From Paenibacillus sp. 37 (GTDB lineage Bacteria > Bacillota > Bacilli > Paenibacillales > Paenibacillaceae), in the NCBI RefSeq assembly GCF_008386395.1, contig NZ_CP043761.1:3968001-4032000 (forward strand): a stretch of DNA of 64,000 nucleotides, written 5' to 3'. This document shows, one piece after another, positions 35,327 to 44,453 of the stretch. Position 1 is the first letter of the stretch. Each line of letters begins with the position of its first letter. The notes beneath the pieces are model-generated. The model searched no databases. It was not told the DNA's origin and saw nothing but the letters and a program-made list of their open reading frames with translations. The position numbers and the translations under genes were made by a program.

Positions 35327-36236
35327 ATGCCTGACCTCCCTTACGGGAACGACGGAACATCAACATTTCTGCTCCTTTATTCACAAGTAACGAGACAACA
35401 ATGGAAGACACAAGTAAGAACAGGCTAGCAACCGCAGCCATCGGCCAGTTCGTGTCCAAGGTTCGCTGGTATATAAACACCGGAAGTGTCATGACTCTTC
35501 CCCCACCGATCAGTTGAGGTGTGGTGAACGCGGTGAGGCATAACGTGAACACAATCTGTACCCCGCTTGCTATACCTCTTGCCGATAAAGGCAGGGTAAT
35601 GGTCAGGAATGTTCTCCAGCTGCCCGCCCCCAGATCCTGAGCAGCTGCCTTTAGAGAAGCGTCACTTTGGGACAACACATTCAGAATCGGGAAGACCATA
35701 AATGGCAGGAAAATATGGACAAGGGCCACGACAACACCTGTCTCGTTATATATCATGCTGAATCCTTCCTCGGTTAGCCCTAGACGGATGAACAGCCAGT
35801 TCATGAAACCCTGTTTGGACAGCAACAGCTGCCATCCATAAGAACGTACAACCGCACTGACCAGTAGCGGTAGGAACGTGAGCAGCAGCAACATTTGCTT
35901 CATGCCAGGCTTCTTTAGACCGGCTATGCAATAGGCCAGCGGATATGCAAGCAGAAGACTCCATAGCGTAACCTTGAAGGCAATGCGAAACGTTGTCCCA
36001 ATCAGCTTCCAGTAATAAGGGTCGGACAGAAAAGCACGATAAGCGCCTAAATCCCAGCCCCGAATAAGCTTTCCATTCTCATACATATCAAAGCTATATC
36101 TGCCAAAGATCAGCAATCCGCCCAGATAAACGATGCCCATCAGAGCAAGCGCTGGCAACAGAAGCAGCAACCGGGTTACCCATGGGCGGTTTCCAAAGGA
36201 ATACAGATTCACGATCTGTTCCGCGATCCGGTTCAT
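35319..36236 (-). CDS. ABC transporter permease, PotB type
   Basis: The 305-residue protein has six membrane helices and the EAA-like loop AAAQDLGAGSWRTFLTITLPLSARGI. Together with the PotC-type subunit it forms the transport channel. It overlaps the ATPase gene by four bases. Confidence 0.92.
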   Translation of the reverse strand: MNRIAEQIVNLYSFGNRPWVTRLLLLLPALALMGIVYLGGLLIFGRYSFDMYENGKLIRGWDLGAYRAFLSDPYYWKLIGTTFRIAFKVTLWSLLLAYPLAYCIAGLKKPGMKQMLLLLTFLPLLVSAVVRSYGWQLLLSKQGFMNWLFIRLGLTEEGFSMIYNETGVVVALVHIFLPFMVFPILNVLSQSDASLKAAAQDLGAGSWRTFLTITLPLSARGIASGVQIVFTLCLTAFTTPQLIGGGRVMTLPVFIYQRTLDTNWPMAAVASLFLLVSSIVVSLLVNKGAEMLMFRRSRKGGQAYG

Positions 36237-37363
36237 ATTCTTGCCCCCTGTACACGGTCATCAATGGGTTCGGACAACAAGAGTGCGTCCTCTGGGTAAA
36301 AGCCAATTAGTATTGGCTCACCTGGACTATAACGTGAAGCTCCCCGCTGATGCAGCACACTGGCCTGAACTAGAAAACCTTCAGCAATCTGCACACTGTA
36401 TCGAATATTTGCTCCGCCATAGACCGCTTCAATCACGTGTCCATCCAGCTTGTTTAGGCAATGAGTTGCATCTTCTCCAAGTCGAATATACTCATTGCGG
36501 ATCGATAAGGAATGTCGTGCTCCCACTTTTGGTACGGCATTGCCATCACTGACTTTCACCAGCAATGAATTGCCAAAACATTCTACCCGAATTCCATTGA
36601 TATCATCTCCTAACACTTTCGTCTCAAAGAGGTTGGTGTCTCCAATGAACTTGGCTACGAAACTATCGGCCGGTCTTTCATAGATTTCATCAGGGGTTGC
36701 GTATTGTAGCAGCTTTCCGGCGCGCATGACGCCAATTCGGTCAGACATGTTCATGGCTTCGCTCTGATCATGCGTTACAAAGATAAACGTTCCGCCGAAC
36801 TCACGCTGGATGCGTTTCAGTTCACGCTGCATATCTAGACGCAGCTGCATGTCCAATGCCGAGAGAGGTTCATCAAGCAGCAGCACTTCGGGCCTGTTGA
36901 TCAGTGCGCGAGCAATGGCGACGCGTTGGGCCTGCCCCCCGGACAGCTCGGATACAGCACGCCTGCCATAGTCTCCGAGTTGGACCAGATCAAGTATTTC
37001 ACCTACCTGCCGTTGGATATCGGCTTTTGGTAGCTTCTTCACCTTTAGTCCATAGGCAATGTTGTTGAATACATCCATATGAGGGAACAACGCAAGCTGC
37101 TGAAAAATCATATTGCTATTACGTCCATAAGCCGGAATGCCGGTAACATCCCGACCTCCCAGCATAATGTTGCCCTGATCCGGTTGCTCAAGTCCGCCAA
37201 GCATTCGAAGCAATGTGGTTTTGCCACAGCCACTCGGACCAAGCAAGGAAACGAATTCTCCCTTTTTCACTTGGAATGTTACTTGATCAACGGCCGCTCG
37301 CTCACCATAACTCTTCGTGACTTCCCTTGTTTCAATGGATATGGTCTCTTGTCCGCTGCTCAT
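36233..37363 (-). CDS. ABC transporter ATPase, PotA type
   Basis: The 376-residue ATPase has Walker A LLGPSGCGKTTLLR, Q-loop, signature LSGGQAQRVAIARAL, Walker B VLLLDEPLSALD and switch FVTHDQSEA. A C-terminal TOBE domain (RNEYIRLGED, GGANIRYSV, YPEDALLL) regulates the pump in this class. It shares the order ATPase-permease-permease with pot and fbp operons. Confidence 0.95.
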   Translation of the reverse strand: MSSGQETISIETREVTKSYGERAAVDQVTFQVKKGEFVSLLGPSGCGKTTLLRMLGGLEQPDQGNIMLGGRDVTGIPAYGRNSNMIFQQLALFPHMDVFNNIAYGLKVKKLPKADIQRQVGEILDLVQLGDYGRRAVSELSGGQAQRVAIARALINRPEVLLLDEPLSALDMQLRLDMQRELKRIQREFGGTFIFVTHDQSEAMNMSDRIGVMRAGKLLQYATPDEIYERPADSFVAKFIGDTNLFETKVLGDDINGIRVECFGNSLLVKVSDGNAVPKVGARHSLSIRNEYIRLGEDATHCLNKLDGHVIEAVYGGANIRYSVQIAEGFLVQASVLHQRGASRYSPGEPILIGFYPEDALLLSEPIDDRVQGARI

Positions 37364-37435
37364 CTCTGATTCCCTCCCATCGATTCCGGGTTCAGAACAG
37401 AACCCGGAATCGTTTTGTGCCTGGCAACAATCCTT

Positions 37436-38572
37436 TTATTGAAGCTTTATTTTCACGAGTCGATCCCATAGTTCCTTCCAGGAAGAGCTGTTCTGTGCGA
37501 GCACATCCCAGTCTGGATTAATGCCGCTACTTTGCGTTTCAACGGAGAATGAAGGATCATCCTTGTACTTGTCTGGAACTGCAGCTGTCGTACTGGTTAC
37601 CGGCGTACCCGTCGCCTCTGCGTATTGTGACAGCGCCTCTGCGCTCAACAATTCGTTAATGATTTCGTTTGCAACACGTGCCTGCTCAGGTGTTGAGCCC
37701 TTCACGACCTGAAGTGTGTACGGGAAGGAGATGGCACCTTCGCTTGGATATGCTACGGCCAGTGGAGAACCTCCATCAATCCATGTCTGTGCAACCTGTG
37801 CACTGAATGGGGCAATGAGTGCATCACCTGACTCCAGCAGCGCTTTCAGCTGATCATTGGATGAAACCAATGTGCCAATCTGGTCACTGCGATCTGCCCA
37901 GAACTGGAAGGCTGGCTCGGGATTTTCATAGGATGCGCCAATTTCTTGACCTTTGGTAGCAATAAGCGGGGAGATATAGGAATAGAACATGTAATCCCAG
38001 AGCGCAGTTTTTCCTTTGAACTCCTCGTTATCCCACAGATCGTTCCAGCTGGTAGGCGGCGTTTTTACCAGGTCTTTGTTATATACCAGGGCGAAGCTCG
38101 AAACGCCCCAGACCACACCTTTATTGTCTGGCTTGTGGAAGGACTCCGGGATATCCTTGATATTGGTTACGATGCTTGTATCTAATGGCTCCCACATGTC
38201 ATCGTTCAAACCTTTAGCCGTCGCATCTGCATTGAAATAACCGAAGTTGACGACCGGATTGTTGGCATCAGCCTGCTTGCCTGCCACCATCTTTGGATAC
38301 ATTACCGAATTGGAGGACTCCTCAAAAGTGACTTCAACGTTGGGATGTTCTTTCACATACTCGGCAACCACTTCTTTAGGAACAACATCCTGATTGGAAC
38401 CGGCCCAGATAAACATCGTCAGCTTAACTTTGTCTGCGCCTGCTCCTGAAGAATCACTCTCTCCGGCAGTATTACTTGAGTTACCGGCTCCACCACAAGC
38501 GGAAAGCACCAATGTACTGGCCAGTGTCAGTGAGGCGAGGCTGAGAAAGCGTTTTTTGTTTGATTTAAACAT
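37436..38572 (-). CDS. ABC transporter substrate-binding lipoprotein, PotD type
   Basis: The 378-residue lipoprotein has a signal peptide with the lipobox LVLSACGG, a short Ser/Gly linker and a two-lobed binding domain (LTMFIWAGSNQDVVPKEV, VEVTFEESSNSVMYPKM, NDDMWEPLDTSIV, WGVSSFALVYNKDLVKTPPTSWNDLWD). These are PotD family positions that normally contact polyamines or small organic cations. The actual ligand is unknown here and may be a hydantoin-like compound. The start at 38572 follows GATGGGGGAAAATGC. Confidence 0.92.
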   Translation of the reverse strand: MFKSNKKRFLSLASLTLASTLVLSACGGAGNSSNTAGESDSSGAGADKVKLTMFIWAGSNQDVVPKEVVAEYVKEHPNVEVTFEESSNSVMYPKMVAGKQADANNPVVNFGYFNADATAKGLNDDMWEPLDTSIVTNIKDIPESFHKPDNKGVVWGVSSFALVYNKDLVKTPPTSWNDLWDNEEFKGKTALWDYMFYSYISPLIATKGQEIGASYENPEPAFQFWADRSDQIGTLVSSNDQLKALLESGDALIAPFSAQVAQTWIDGGSPLAVAYPSEGAISFPYTLQVVKGSTPEQARVANEIINELLSAEALSQYAEATGTPVTSTTAAVPDKYKDDPSFSVETQSSGINPDWDVLAQNSSSWKELWDRLVKIKLQ

Positions 38573-38648
38573 GCATTTTCCCCCATCCATGTAGTTGGTT
38601 TTACGGTTTTATCGATAAGACGGAACTAGATATCCTCCATACACTTGA

Positions 38649-40622
38649 TCAATTCAACCCTATTTGCTGGCGTATCCCTTCCATAATGTCTGAGATCTCC
38701 CGTGGATCTACTGTTAGGGATTCCTTACGTTTCTCCTCTACAATGCCCATGGTCTGACGTTTCAGGTAGTCTCTCAGTGCAAGCGGAGCATTCAGCAATG
38801 CCTGATTCAGCGTTACCTGCATCTCATCGCTCCATATGTCTTCAAATTGTTCCCGCGCCTTGCCATAGGCGAACTCCTCCTGCTGACGCACTCGCTTCGC
38901 TCTCATTTGTTCAGTATCGCTCTCGTTTAGCTCCAAGCCGTCAATCACAACACCGTATAACTCAAGAGCTTTATCCGTGGATACCAGCCCTCTTCTTACA
39001 TCTTCCAGAACCAGACGAGAATCACGTTCATACGGATCGCCATATCCGCCTCCGCCTTGCGAAAGGAACGTAACCGTTTCTCCAGGCTGAAGTAACAGCT
39101 CATCAATTCTTCCCAGATGATGCTCACTTGCACGCCCAGCATTTAAAATCGCTTCTCCATGTGAACCTACGCCGCCACCGAGCCTGCCCCACGGCTGAAA
39201 CTCCATACGCTCCATGTTTCTGGCCGTCATCACAGTATCCGGTGTTAGAATTCTGACACACAGGTCAATCCCGCTTCCACCCCGGAAGGTTCCTGCACCT
39301 GCCGAGTCAGCACGAAGACCATAATGCTCGATTAACACAGGCATCTCGGATTCAACCGTTTCCGCAGGAATATTCCGTAGATGACCGACCGCAAAATCCA
39401 TGCCGTCAATCCCGTCTTTCATCGGCCTAGCTCCGGAACCTCCGCAGATCGGCTGAATTACGCCCACCTTTTTCTTGCCATCGGATGCATCTGTCATCGC
39501 CATCATGACAATGCAGGCTTGTCCAGCTCCTGCCGCGGGGACCATATTGCCCTGAGCTTTCCCCAGGGCTCCCGTGATTACGTCCATCAGCCGAATAAAG
39601 GTCGCGGCACGTGCCCCAACAGCTGCCATCGGCTCAGGGTTGAGTACAGAAGCAGGCGGTGCGTTATTTCGCACCATGCGAATCATGCCCGAATTCCACG
39701 GAATGGTCGGATCGAGTGTACGGAAGTAACGAATGAGTGCGGGTACCAGCATGTAATGTCCCTGTTGATTGTGGGTAGGAATATTGAATGAAGCCCTGAC
39801 CTGAGGATCGGTGCCGCTAAAGTCCAGATGAATGTCACTGCCCGCGATCGTCATTTTGCATCGCAACCGGATGGGATATCCTCCGGACCCCTTCTCCAGG
39901 TAGTCCCAGAAGTCATAGGAACCATCCGGAATATCCTGCACGATGGCACGGGCCTTCAGCTCGGCGTACTTCAACAAATGTTCGATACCCTGCTGAATTT
40001 TTTCCACGCCATAACGTGCAATAAGTTCCTGAAGCCGCTGCTCTCCCCGATTTAAGGCAGCCATAAGCGCTTTGAGATCACCAAGATTTTGTTCCGGAAT
40101 TCGGCTGTTGTCCAGAAACATGCGCAGGATCTGCTCGTTCAGAACACCAGCTTCATATAGCTTGACTGGTGCAATCCGAATGCCTTCCATATGAATATCG
40201 TAGGCGCTGGGAGATACACTCCCCGGTACCTTACCACCCACGTCAGAAGAATGAACAAAGCACATGCCATATGCAATAATTCGCCCTTCGTGAAAATAAG
40301 GCTTGATGAGATGAATGTCTGGAAGGTGTGTGACCATGCCTTTGGTGGAATAAGGATCATTACATATGACGAGATCCCCTTCCTTCCAGTCTTCTATACT
40401 GTTAATGGTCGCAGCAGCAGGAATGCCCAGGGACAGATTGTAGCCTGTCTCCAGCGGCGAGCCGAACGTTTCTCCGGATGGAGATAAGAGGTAGGTTCCA
40501 AAATCGCCCGTTTCTTTGACAAAAGCGGTGAATCCTGTGCGCAGAACGACATTCGCCATTTCTTCCACGGCGGCTTGAATCCGGTTGTTAAAAATCTCAA
40601 GAAAGACCTTGTCACCGATCAT
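38649..40622 (-). CDS. hyuB: hydantoinase B/oxoprolinase subunit
   Basis: The 657-residue protein belongs to the HyuB family, partner of HyuA in ATP-dependent N-methylhydantoinase or 5-oxoprolinase, and of acetone/acetophenone carboxylases. Conserved regions include GDLVICNDPYSTKGMVTHLPD, MCFVHSSDVGG, DFSGTDPQVRASFNIP and LSQGGGGYGDPYERD. Substrate class cannot be decided from sequence alone. Its start overlaps the hyuA stop by four bases, so the two subunits are co-translated. Confidence 0.92.
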   Translation of the reverse strand: MIGDKVFLEIFNNRIQAAVEEMANVVLRTGFTAFVKETGDFGTYLLSPSGETFGSPLETGYNLSLGIPAAATINSIEDWKEGDLVICNDPYSTKGMVTHLPDIHLIKPYFHEGRIIAYGMCFVHSSDVGGKVPGSVSPSAYDIHMEGIRIAPVKLYEAGVLNEQILRMFLDNSRIPEQNLGDLKALMAALNRGEQRLQELIARYGVEKIQQGIEHLLKYAELKARAIVQDIPDGSYDFWDYLEKGSGGYPIRLRCKMTIAGSDIHLDFSGTDPQVRASFNIPTHNQQGHYMLVPALIRYFRTLDPTIPWNSGMIRMVRNNAPPASVLNPEPMAAVGARAATFIRLMDVITGALGKAQGNMVPAAGAGQACIVMMAMTDASDGKKKVGVIQPICGGSGARPMKDGIDGMDFAVGHLRNIPAETVESEMPVLIEHYGLRADSAGAGTFRGGSGIDLCVRILTPDTVMTARNMERMEFQPWGRLGGGVGSHGEAILNAGRASEHHLGRIDELLLQPGETVTFLSQGGGGYGDPYERDSRLVLEDVRRGLVSTDKALELYGVVIDGLELNESDTEQMRAKRVRQQEEFAYGKAREQFEDIWSDEMQVTLNQALLNAPLALRDYLKRQTMGIVEEKRKESLTVDPREISDIMEGIRQQIGLN

Positions 40623-42667
40623 GCTTCCACCTCCCCAATCACGTTCCCGTGAGCATCCCGGTATACCTTAAATCCAGGCGGGATAAAGATCGTTGTATCA
40701 TATTCCTCCACAATAATAGGCCCGGGGATGGGAGCAACCACCGATGGAATCTGTCCCCTTTTCAGTACCCTGGCTGTCTGCTGTACATGGTCAAAGGTAA
40801 AGATCCGTTCTTCCGCCTCACTCTCATCGAATGGCAAATTTACTGGAACTACCGTGTTATGAGTAGGCAAAACACCAACAATGGTCGCTCTGAGACTTAC
40901 AAACATAACCTCTGCCTCTGGCTGACTAATGCCAAACACGTTTTGGTAAGATGAATGGAATTTCATTCCTGCCTTTTTAGGGTCTTCAATTTCTTCCAAT
41001 GTCAGCGTGACCTCAAGATCAAATGCTTGTCCTTCATAGCGCATATCCGCACTGTATAGGCAATAGATATTGTCCAGCTTGACACCGCCTCGCGCTTCCT
41101 CATCGATCCAGCTACGTCCCTGGTTTTCCAGTTCAGCGAAAAGAGAACCTAATTCGCCAGACACCAAAGTCTGGGTGCTTTTATGTAACGTATAAACGAA
41201 ATCATTGCGAAGATTGGCAACCGTGCAGCCCATGGCACACAGCGTTCCCGGAGATGGCGGGATCAGCACTCTGCCAATGCCTACCTCACGTGCCATCAGA
41301 AAAGCATGCATCGGGCCAGCTCCACCATATGCGAGCAACGTAAAATCGCGGGGATCAACACCCTTGCGAGCCATTAGGGGAGAAAACTGGGCATACATAT
41401 TGGCGGTTGCCACATCGAGAATGGCTTGTGCGGTATGTTCAGCATTCAGTCCAAGCTTCTCTCCCAGATTGGATAGAGCACGCTCTGCAAGTTCGGGATA
41501 CAGACGCATTTGTCCACCAAGGAAACGATCAGCATGCAAGATACCGAGCTGTAGATAGGCATCTGTGGTTGTCGGCTCTTCTCCCCCGCGCTGATAGCAG
41601 GCCGGACCCGGGTTGGCTCCTGCGCTACGTGGTCCAACCTTGAGTACGCCTACGGAATCAAGCCAGGCAATTGAACCACCACCTGCTCCTATAGCCGTTA
41701 CATCAACAGCAGGAATAATGACAGGAAAATCACCAACCTTGTTCTCGGATGAATAGGTTGGTTCTTTGTCAATGAGAGCAACGTCAACGCTTGTCCCGCC
41801 CATGTCAAATGTGATGACCTGATGAATCCCAGCTCGTTCAGCGATATGGGTCGCGGCGATTACGCCGGAAGCAGGCCCGGATAGAAGCGTGCGTACCGGC
41901 TCATTAGCCGCTCTGGCAGCTGTCATGATTCCACCGTTGGACATGGTGGACAGCAAGTTGGCTTTGAGGCCATATGCCTGAATCCCTTCTTGCAGACGCA
42001 GGAAGTAAGACCCCATCCGTTCACCTACATAAGCGTTCATCGCCGTTGCGAGTGTTCGTTCGAACTCACGCTGTTGTGGCCAGATTGCGCTGCTTCGGCA
42101 GATGAACAGTTGTGGATAACGTTCCCTGATCAGATCTTCCGCAAGCTGTTCATGCGCAGGATTCACATAAGCATGCAAAAAACTGATGGCCAAAGCTGTA
42201 ACGCCATCCTCCACCAGCTCATGCACCGCTTGCAACAGCTGTTCTTGATTCAGTGGCTGGAGTATCCTCCCACTCGCAATCACACGTTCATCAACTTCCT
42301 TAACGCGATGTCTCGGTACTAAAGGATCTGTCTTGTCACCGTACAGATTGGTTGTATCCTCAAGTCGCAACCGCCGGATTTCAAGAATATCGCGGAATCC
42401 TTTAGTGACCAACAGGCCTGTAACGGCACCATTTCGTTCGATTAACGTGTTGACGCCAAGTGTTGTTCCATGCACAAATAGATCAATCTCACGAATGTTC
42501 ACGCCATTCGCCTTGAGTTGATCAAGTACGTTGAAAATCGCCTGTTCTGGAGCTGCTGCAATCGATGGCGTCTTCAGCGCCGCAATCACCCTGTTCTGAT
42601 GGTCCATCACCAGTGCATCCGTGAAAGTACCTCCGATATCTATACCTAAACGATAGAGTGTGTCCAC
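40619..42667 (-). CDS. hyuA: hydantoinase/oxoprolinase A subunit
   Basis: The 682-residue HyuA-family protein is an actin-like ATPase fold subunit: RLGIDIGGTFTDALVMD at the N-terminus is the phosphate-1 loop, FDMGGTSVDVALID the second, and YGGAGPMHAF a further conserved loop. It uses ATP to open a cyclic amide with HyuB. It follows the FCD regulator by 41 bases. A good binding site (AAAGGAGTTGAGCTT) precedes the ATG. Confidence 0.93.
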   Translation of the reverse strand: MDTLYRLGIDIGGTFTDALVMDHQNRVIAALKTPSIAAAPEQAIFNVLDQLKANGVNIREIDLFVHGTTLGVNTLIERNGAVTGLLVTKGFRDILEIRRLRLEDTTNLYGDKTDPLVPRHRVKEVDERVIASGRILQPLNQEQLLQAVHELVEDGVTALAISFLHAYVNPAHEQLAEDLIRERYPQLFICRSSAIWPQQREFERTLATAMNAYVGERMGSYFLRLQEGIQAYGLKANLLSTMSNGGIMTAARAANEPVRTLLSGPASGVIAATHIAERAGIHQVITFDMGGTSVDVALIDKEPTYSSENKVGDFPVIIPAVDVTAIGAGGGSIAWLDSVGVLKVGPRSAGANPGPACYQRGGEEPTTTDAYLQLGILHADRFLGGQMRLYPELAERALSNLGEKLGLNAEHTAQAILDVATANMYAQFSPLMARKGVDPRDFTLLAYGGAGPMHAFLMAREVGIGRVLIPPSPGTLCAMGCTVANLRNDFVYTLHKSTQTLVSGELGSLFAELENQGRSWIDEEARGGVKLDNIYCLYSADMRYEGQAFDLEVTLTLEEIEDPKKAGMKFHSSYQNVFGISQPEAEVMFVSLRATIVGVLPTHNTVVPVNLPFDESEAEERIFTFDHVQQTARVLKRGQIPSVVAPIPGPIIVEEYDTTIFIPPGFKVYRDAHGNVIGEVEA

Positions 42668-42708
42668 AAGCTCAACTCCTTTAACACCGGGTTTCGTTCA
42701 AAGGTGTT

Positions 42709-43446
42709 TTATTGGTTTTGCATGGCGAAATAACGTTTGACATCATTAATCATTTGGTTAATATGGTTCACCATCGCCGCTTCAGCCTGCTCTGGAGAGC
42801 CGGCTACAATAGCATCCAGAATCTGCTGATGGTCCACAACTAATTCACTTCCTACTCTCCGGCGAATATATGCTGTCTCCAGAAAATCACGGCTTGTCTC
42901 CCATACCAGTTCAACCGCGTGCAGAAGAATTTGGTTTTGCGCAGCATAAGCCAGCAATCTGTGAAACTCCCGGTCCTGTTCGTATGGTATAATATTCTTG
43001 GAAAGCAATTCATGCTGGTTCACAATCGATGCTTGCAACAGTAATATGTATTCTTTCGATGCACGCTGTGCTGCCAGAGAAGCAATCTCCCGCTCAAGTG
43101 CCCTTCTGGCAACGAGAACATCCACTAGAGCCTTTTCCCCGGAATGATTCAGCATCTGAATTAACTGTGAATTCACGCTTTTTTGCTGCAACTCTCTTTC
43201 TAATATATTTATTCGATCCAGACCCTGTTCGGTCAAAGTCCTTCCCTTGCGGCCTTCCAGAACTGTAAAACCTTCAACATCCATCTCCATAAGTCTTCTT
43301 CCGATGGTTGCCTGACTCAGACCATACGTTTTGCCCAAAGTATGAACCAACGTACTGGCCCCGATGGGAGCGCTGGCGTCTCGAAGCTGCTTCAGCAGTT
43401 CGTATTCCAGCTCCATTTCGTTTAGCTCAGGACCCACTGCATTCAC
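42709..43446 (-). CDS. FCD-domain transcriptional regulator of the hyu operon
   Basis: The 245-residue protein has an N-terminal winged helix (LLKQLRDASAPIGASTLVHTLGKTYGLSQATIGRRLMEMDVEGF), which is less GntR-like than usual, and a C-terminal FCD ligand domain (YEQDREFHRLLAYAAQNQILLHAVELVWE, VVDHQQILDAIVAG). It is the promoter-proximal gene of an eight-gene operon and probably senses the operon's substrate. GAGGGGGGTGAATGC precedes the ATG. Confidence 0.88.
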   Translation of the reverse strand: MNAVGPELNEMELEYELLKQLRDASAPIGASTLVHTLGKTYGLSQATIGRRLMEMDVEGFTVLEGRKGRTLTEQGLDRINILERELQQKSVNSQLIQMLNHSGEKALVDVLVARRALEREIASLAAQRASKEYILLLQASIVNQHELLSKNIIPYEQDREFHRLLAYAAQNQILLHAVELVWETSRDFLETAYIRRRVGSELVVDHQQILDAIVAGSPEQAEAAMVNHINQMINDVKRYFAMQNQ

Positions 43447-43512
43447 CCCCCTCTTAAATACTTAATTGTTATTTATTATGCTTTTAGTTGTTACTCATTG
43501 ATGATTAACGAT

Positions 43513-43541
43513 AGTATAACTTCAAGCCATCTCAGTTTCAA
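43513..43541 (-). promoter_or_regulatory. sigma-A promoter of the FCD-hyu-pot operon
   Basis: On the - strand TTGAAA and TATACT are separated by exactly 17 bases, 67 bases before the regulator start. The 275-base gap to the fucose aldolase gene holds no other gene. Confidence 0.7.
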
Positions 43542-43721
43542 CAAATCTCATCAAATTAGTACGAATTATTCACTTCCGCTTTAATATTACGTTTTCTAAT
43601 TCGACATTAAAAAAGAGCATTTCACATCCTTTATTCCAACGTTTAGCCGGAGGATGCAAACTGCCCTTAAGGTAGTAATATTTTGAACCATGAACACACT
43701 CACAAATGAACAAATAAGGTC

Positions 43722-44384
43722 TCAGGACTTGAGTTGTTGCAATAACTGCACACGGTAGGCTTCACTTTCAAGCGATTGAATTTCCTTATATTCTTCGGCA
43801 GTAAGCACTTTGGGTTCCCCGGCTGCTTTTGCGATCATATATACCTTCGCGCTTTCTTCCACTACCTGGGTGCGATAATAGGCTTCGCGGAGGTTTTTAC
43901 CCGTTGTGACCAATCCGTGATTGACGAGAATGAGTGCCGTATGTTCTTCTACCTTTGCTGAGACTGCATCGGCAAGTAGTTTCGTCGTTGGCAGAACATA
44001 TGGAACGAACCCGATATCGCCCACCAAAGCCGACTGATCAGGGAACAAGTGTGGCAATTCATCGAAAACAAGACTAAGTGCAATCGTATAGGCCGGATGC
44101 GTATGCACAATGGCTTGGATATCAGGATTCACACGATAACTGTACAGATGCATCAAAACTTCGGAAGAAGGGCGTGTTGTTCCCGCACGAGTCTCTCCTG
44201 TCTCGATATCAATGGCGATCCATTCGTCAGGCTCCAGATCCTCAAGTGCATAACCACTCGGAGACAATAACATCGTTCCCCCAGAGCGAGCGCTCAGATT
44301 CCCACCGGGTCCTACCACCAACCCTTGGGCAACTGCTCTGCGGGCATATTTCGTCAACTCTTCCCTTATTTGCTGTTCAGACAT
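43722..44384 (-). CDS. fucA: class II aldolase, L-fuculose-1-phosphate type
   Basis: The 220-residue zinc enzyme has GPGGNLSARSGGTMLLSPSG, the catalytic Glu in TRPSSEVLMH, and zinc ligands in VHTHP and LVNHGLVTTG. It splits L-fuculose-1-phosphate (or L-rhamnulose-1-phosphate) into dihydroxyacetone phosphate and L-lactaldehyde. Its place behind an L-fucose isomerase and a kinase favours fucose. The start at 44384 follows AGGAGTGGAGAAAAC. Confidence 0.85.
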   Translation of the reverse strand: MSEQQIREELTKYARRAVAQGLVVGPGGNLSARSGGTMLLSPSGYALEDLEPDEWIAIDIETGETRAGTTRPSSEVLMHLYSYRVNPDIQAIVHTHPAYTIALSLVFDELPHLFPDQSALVGDIGFVPYVLPTTKLLADAVSAKVEEHTALILVNHGLVTTGKNLREAYYRTQVVEESAKVYMIAKAAGEPKVLTAEEYKEIQSLESEAYRVQLLQQLKS

Positions 44385-44453
44385 GTTTTCTCCACTCCTC
44401 ATACTTTTCTTTTTAGCATTTTGCGTCCATGCTCATTGCATTAAATCTGTTCA

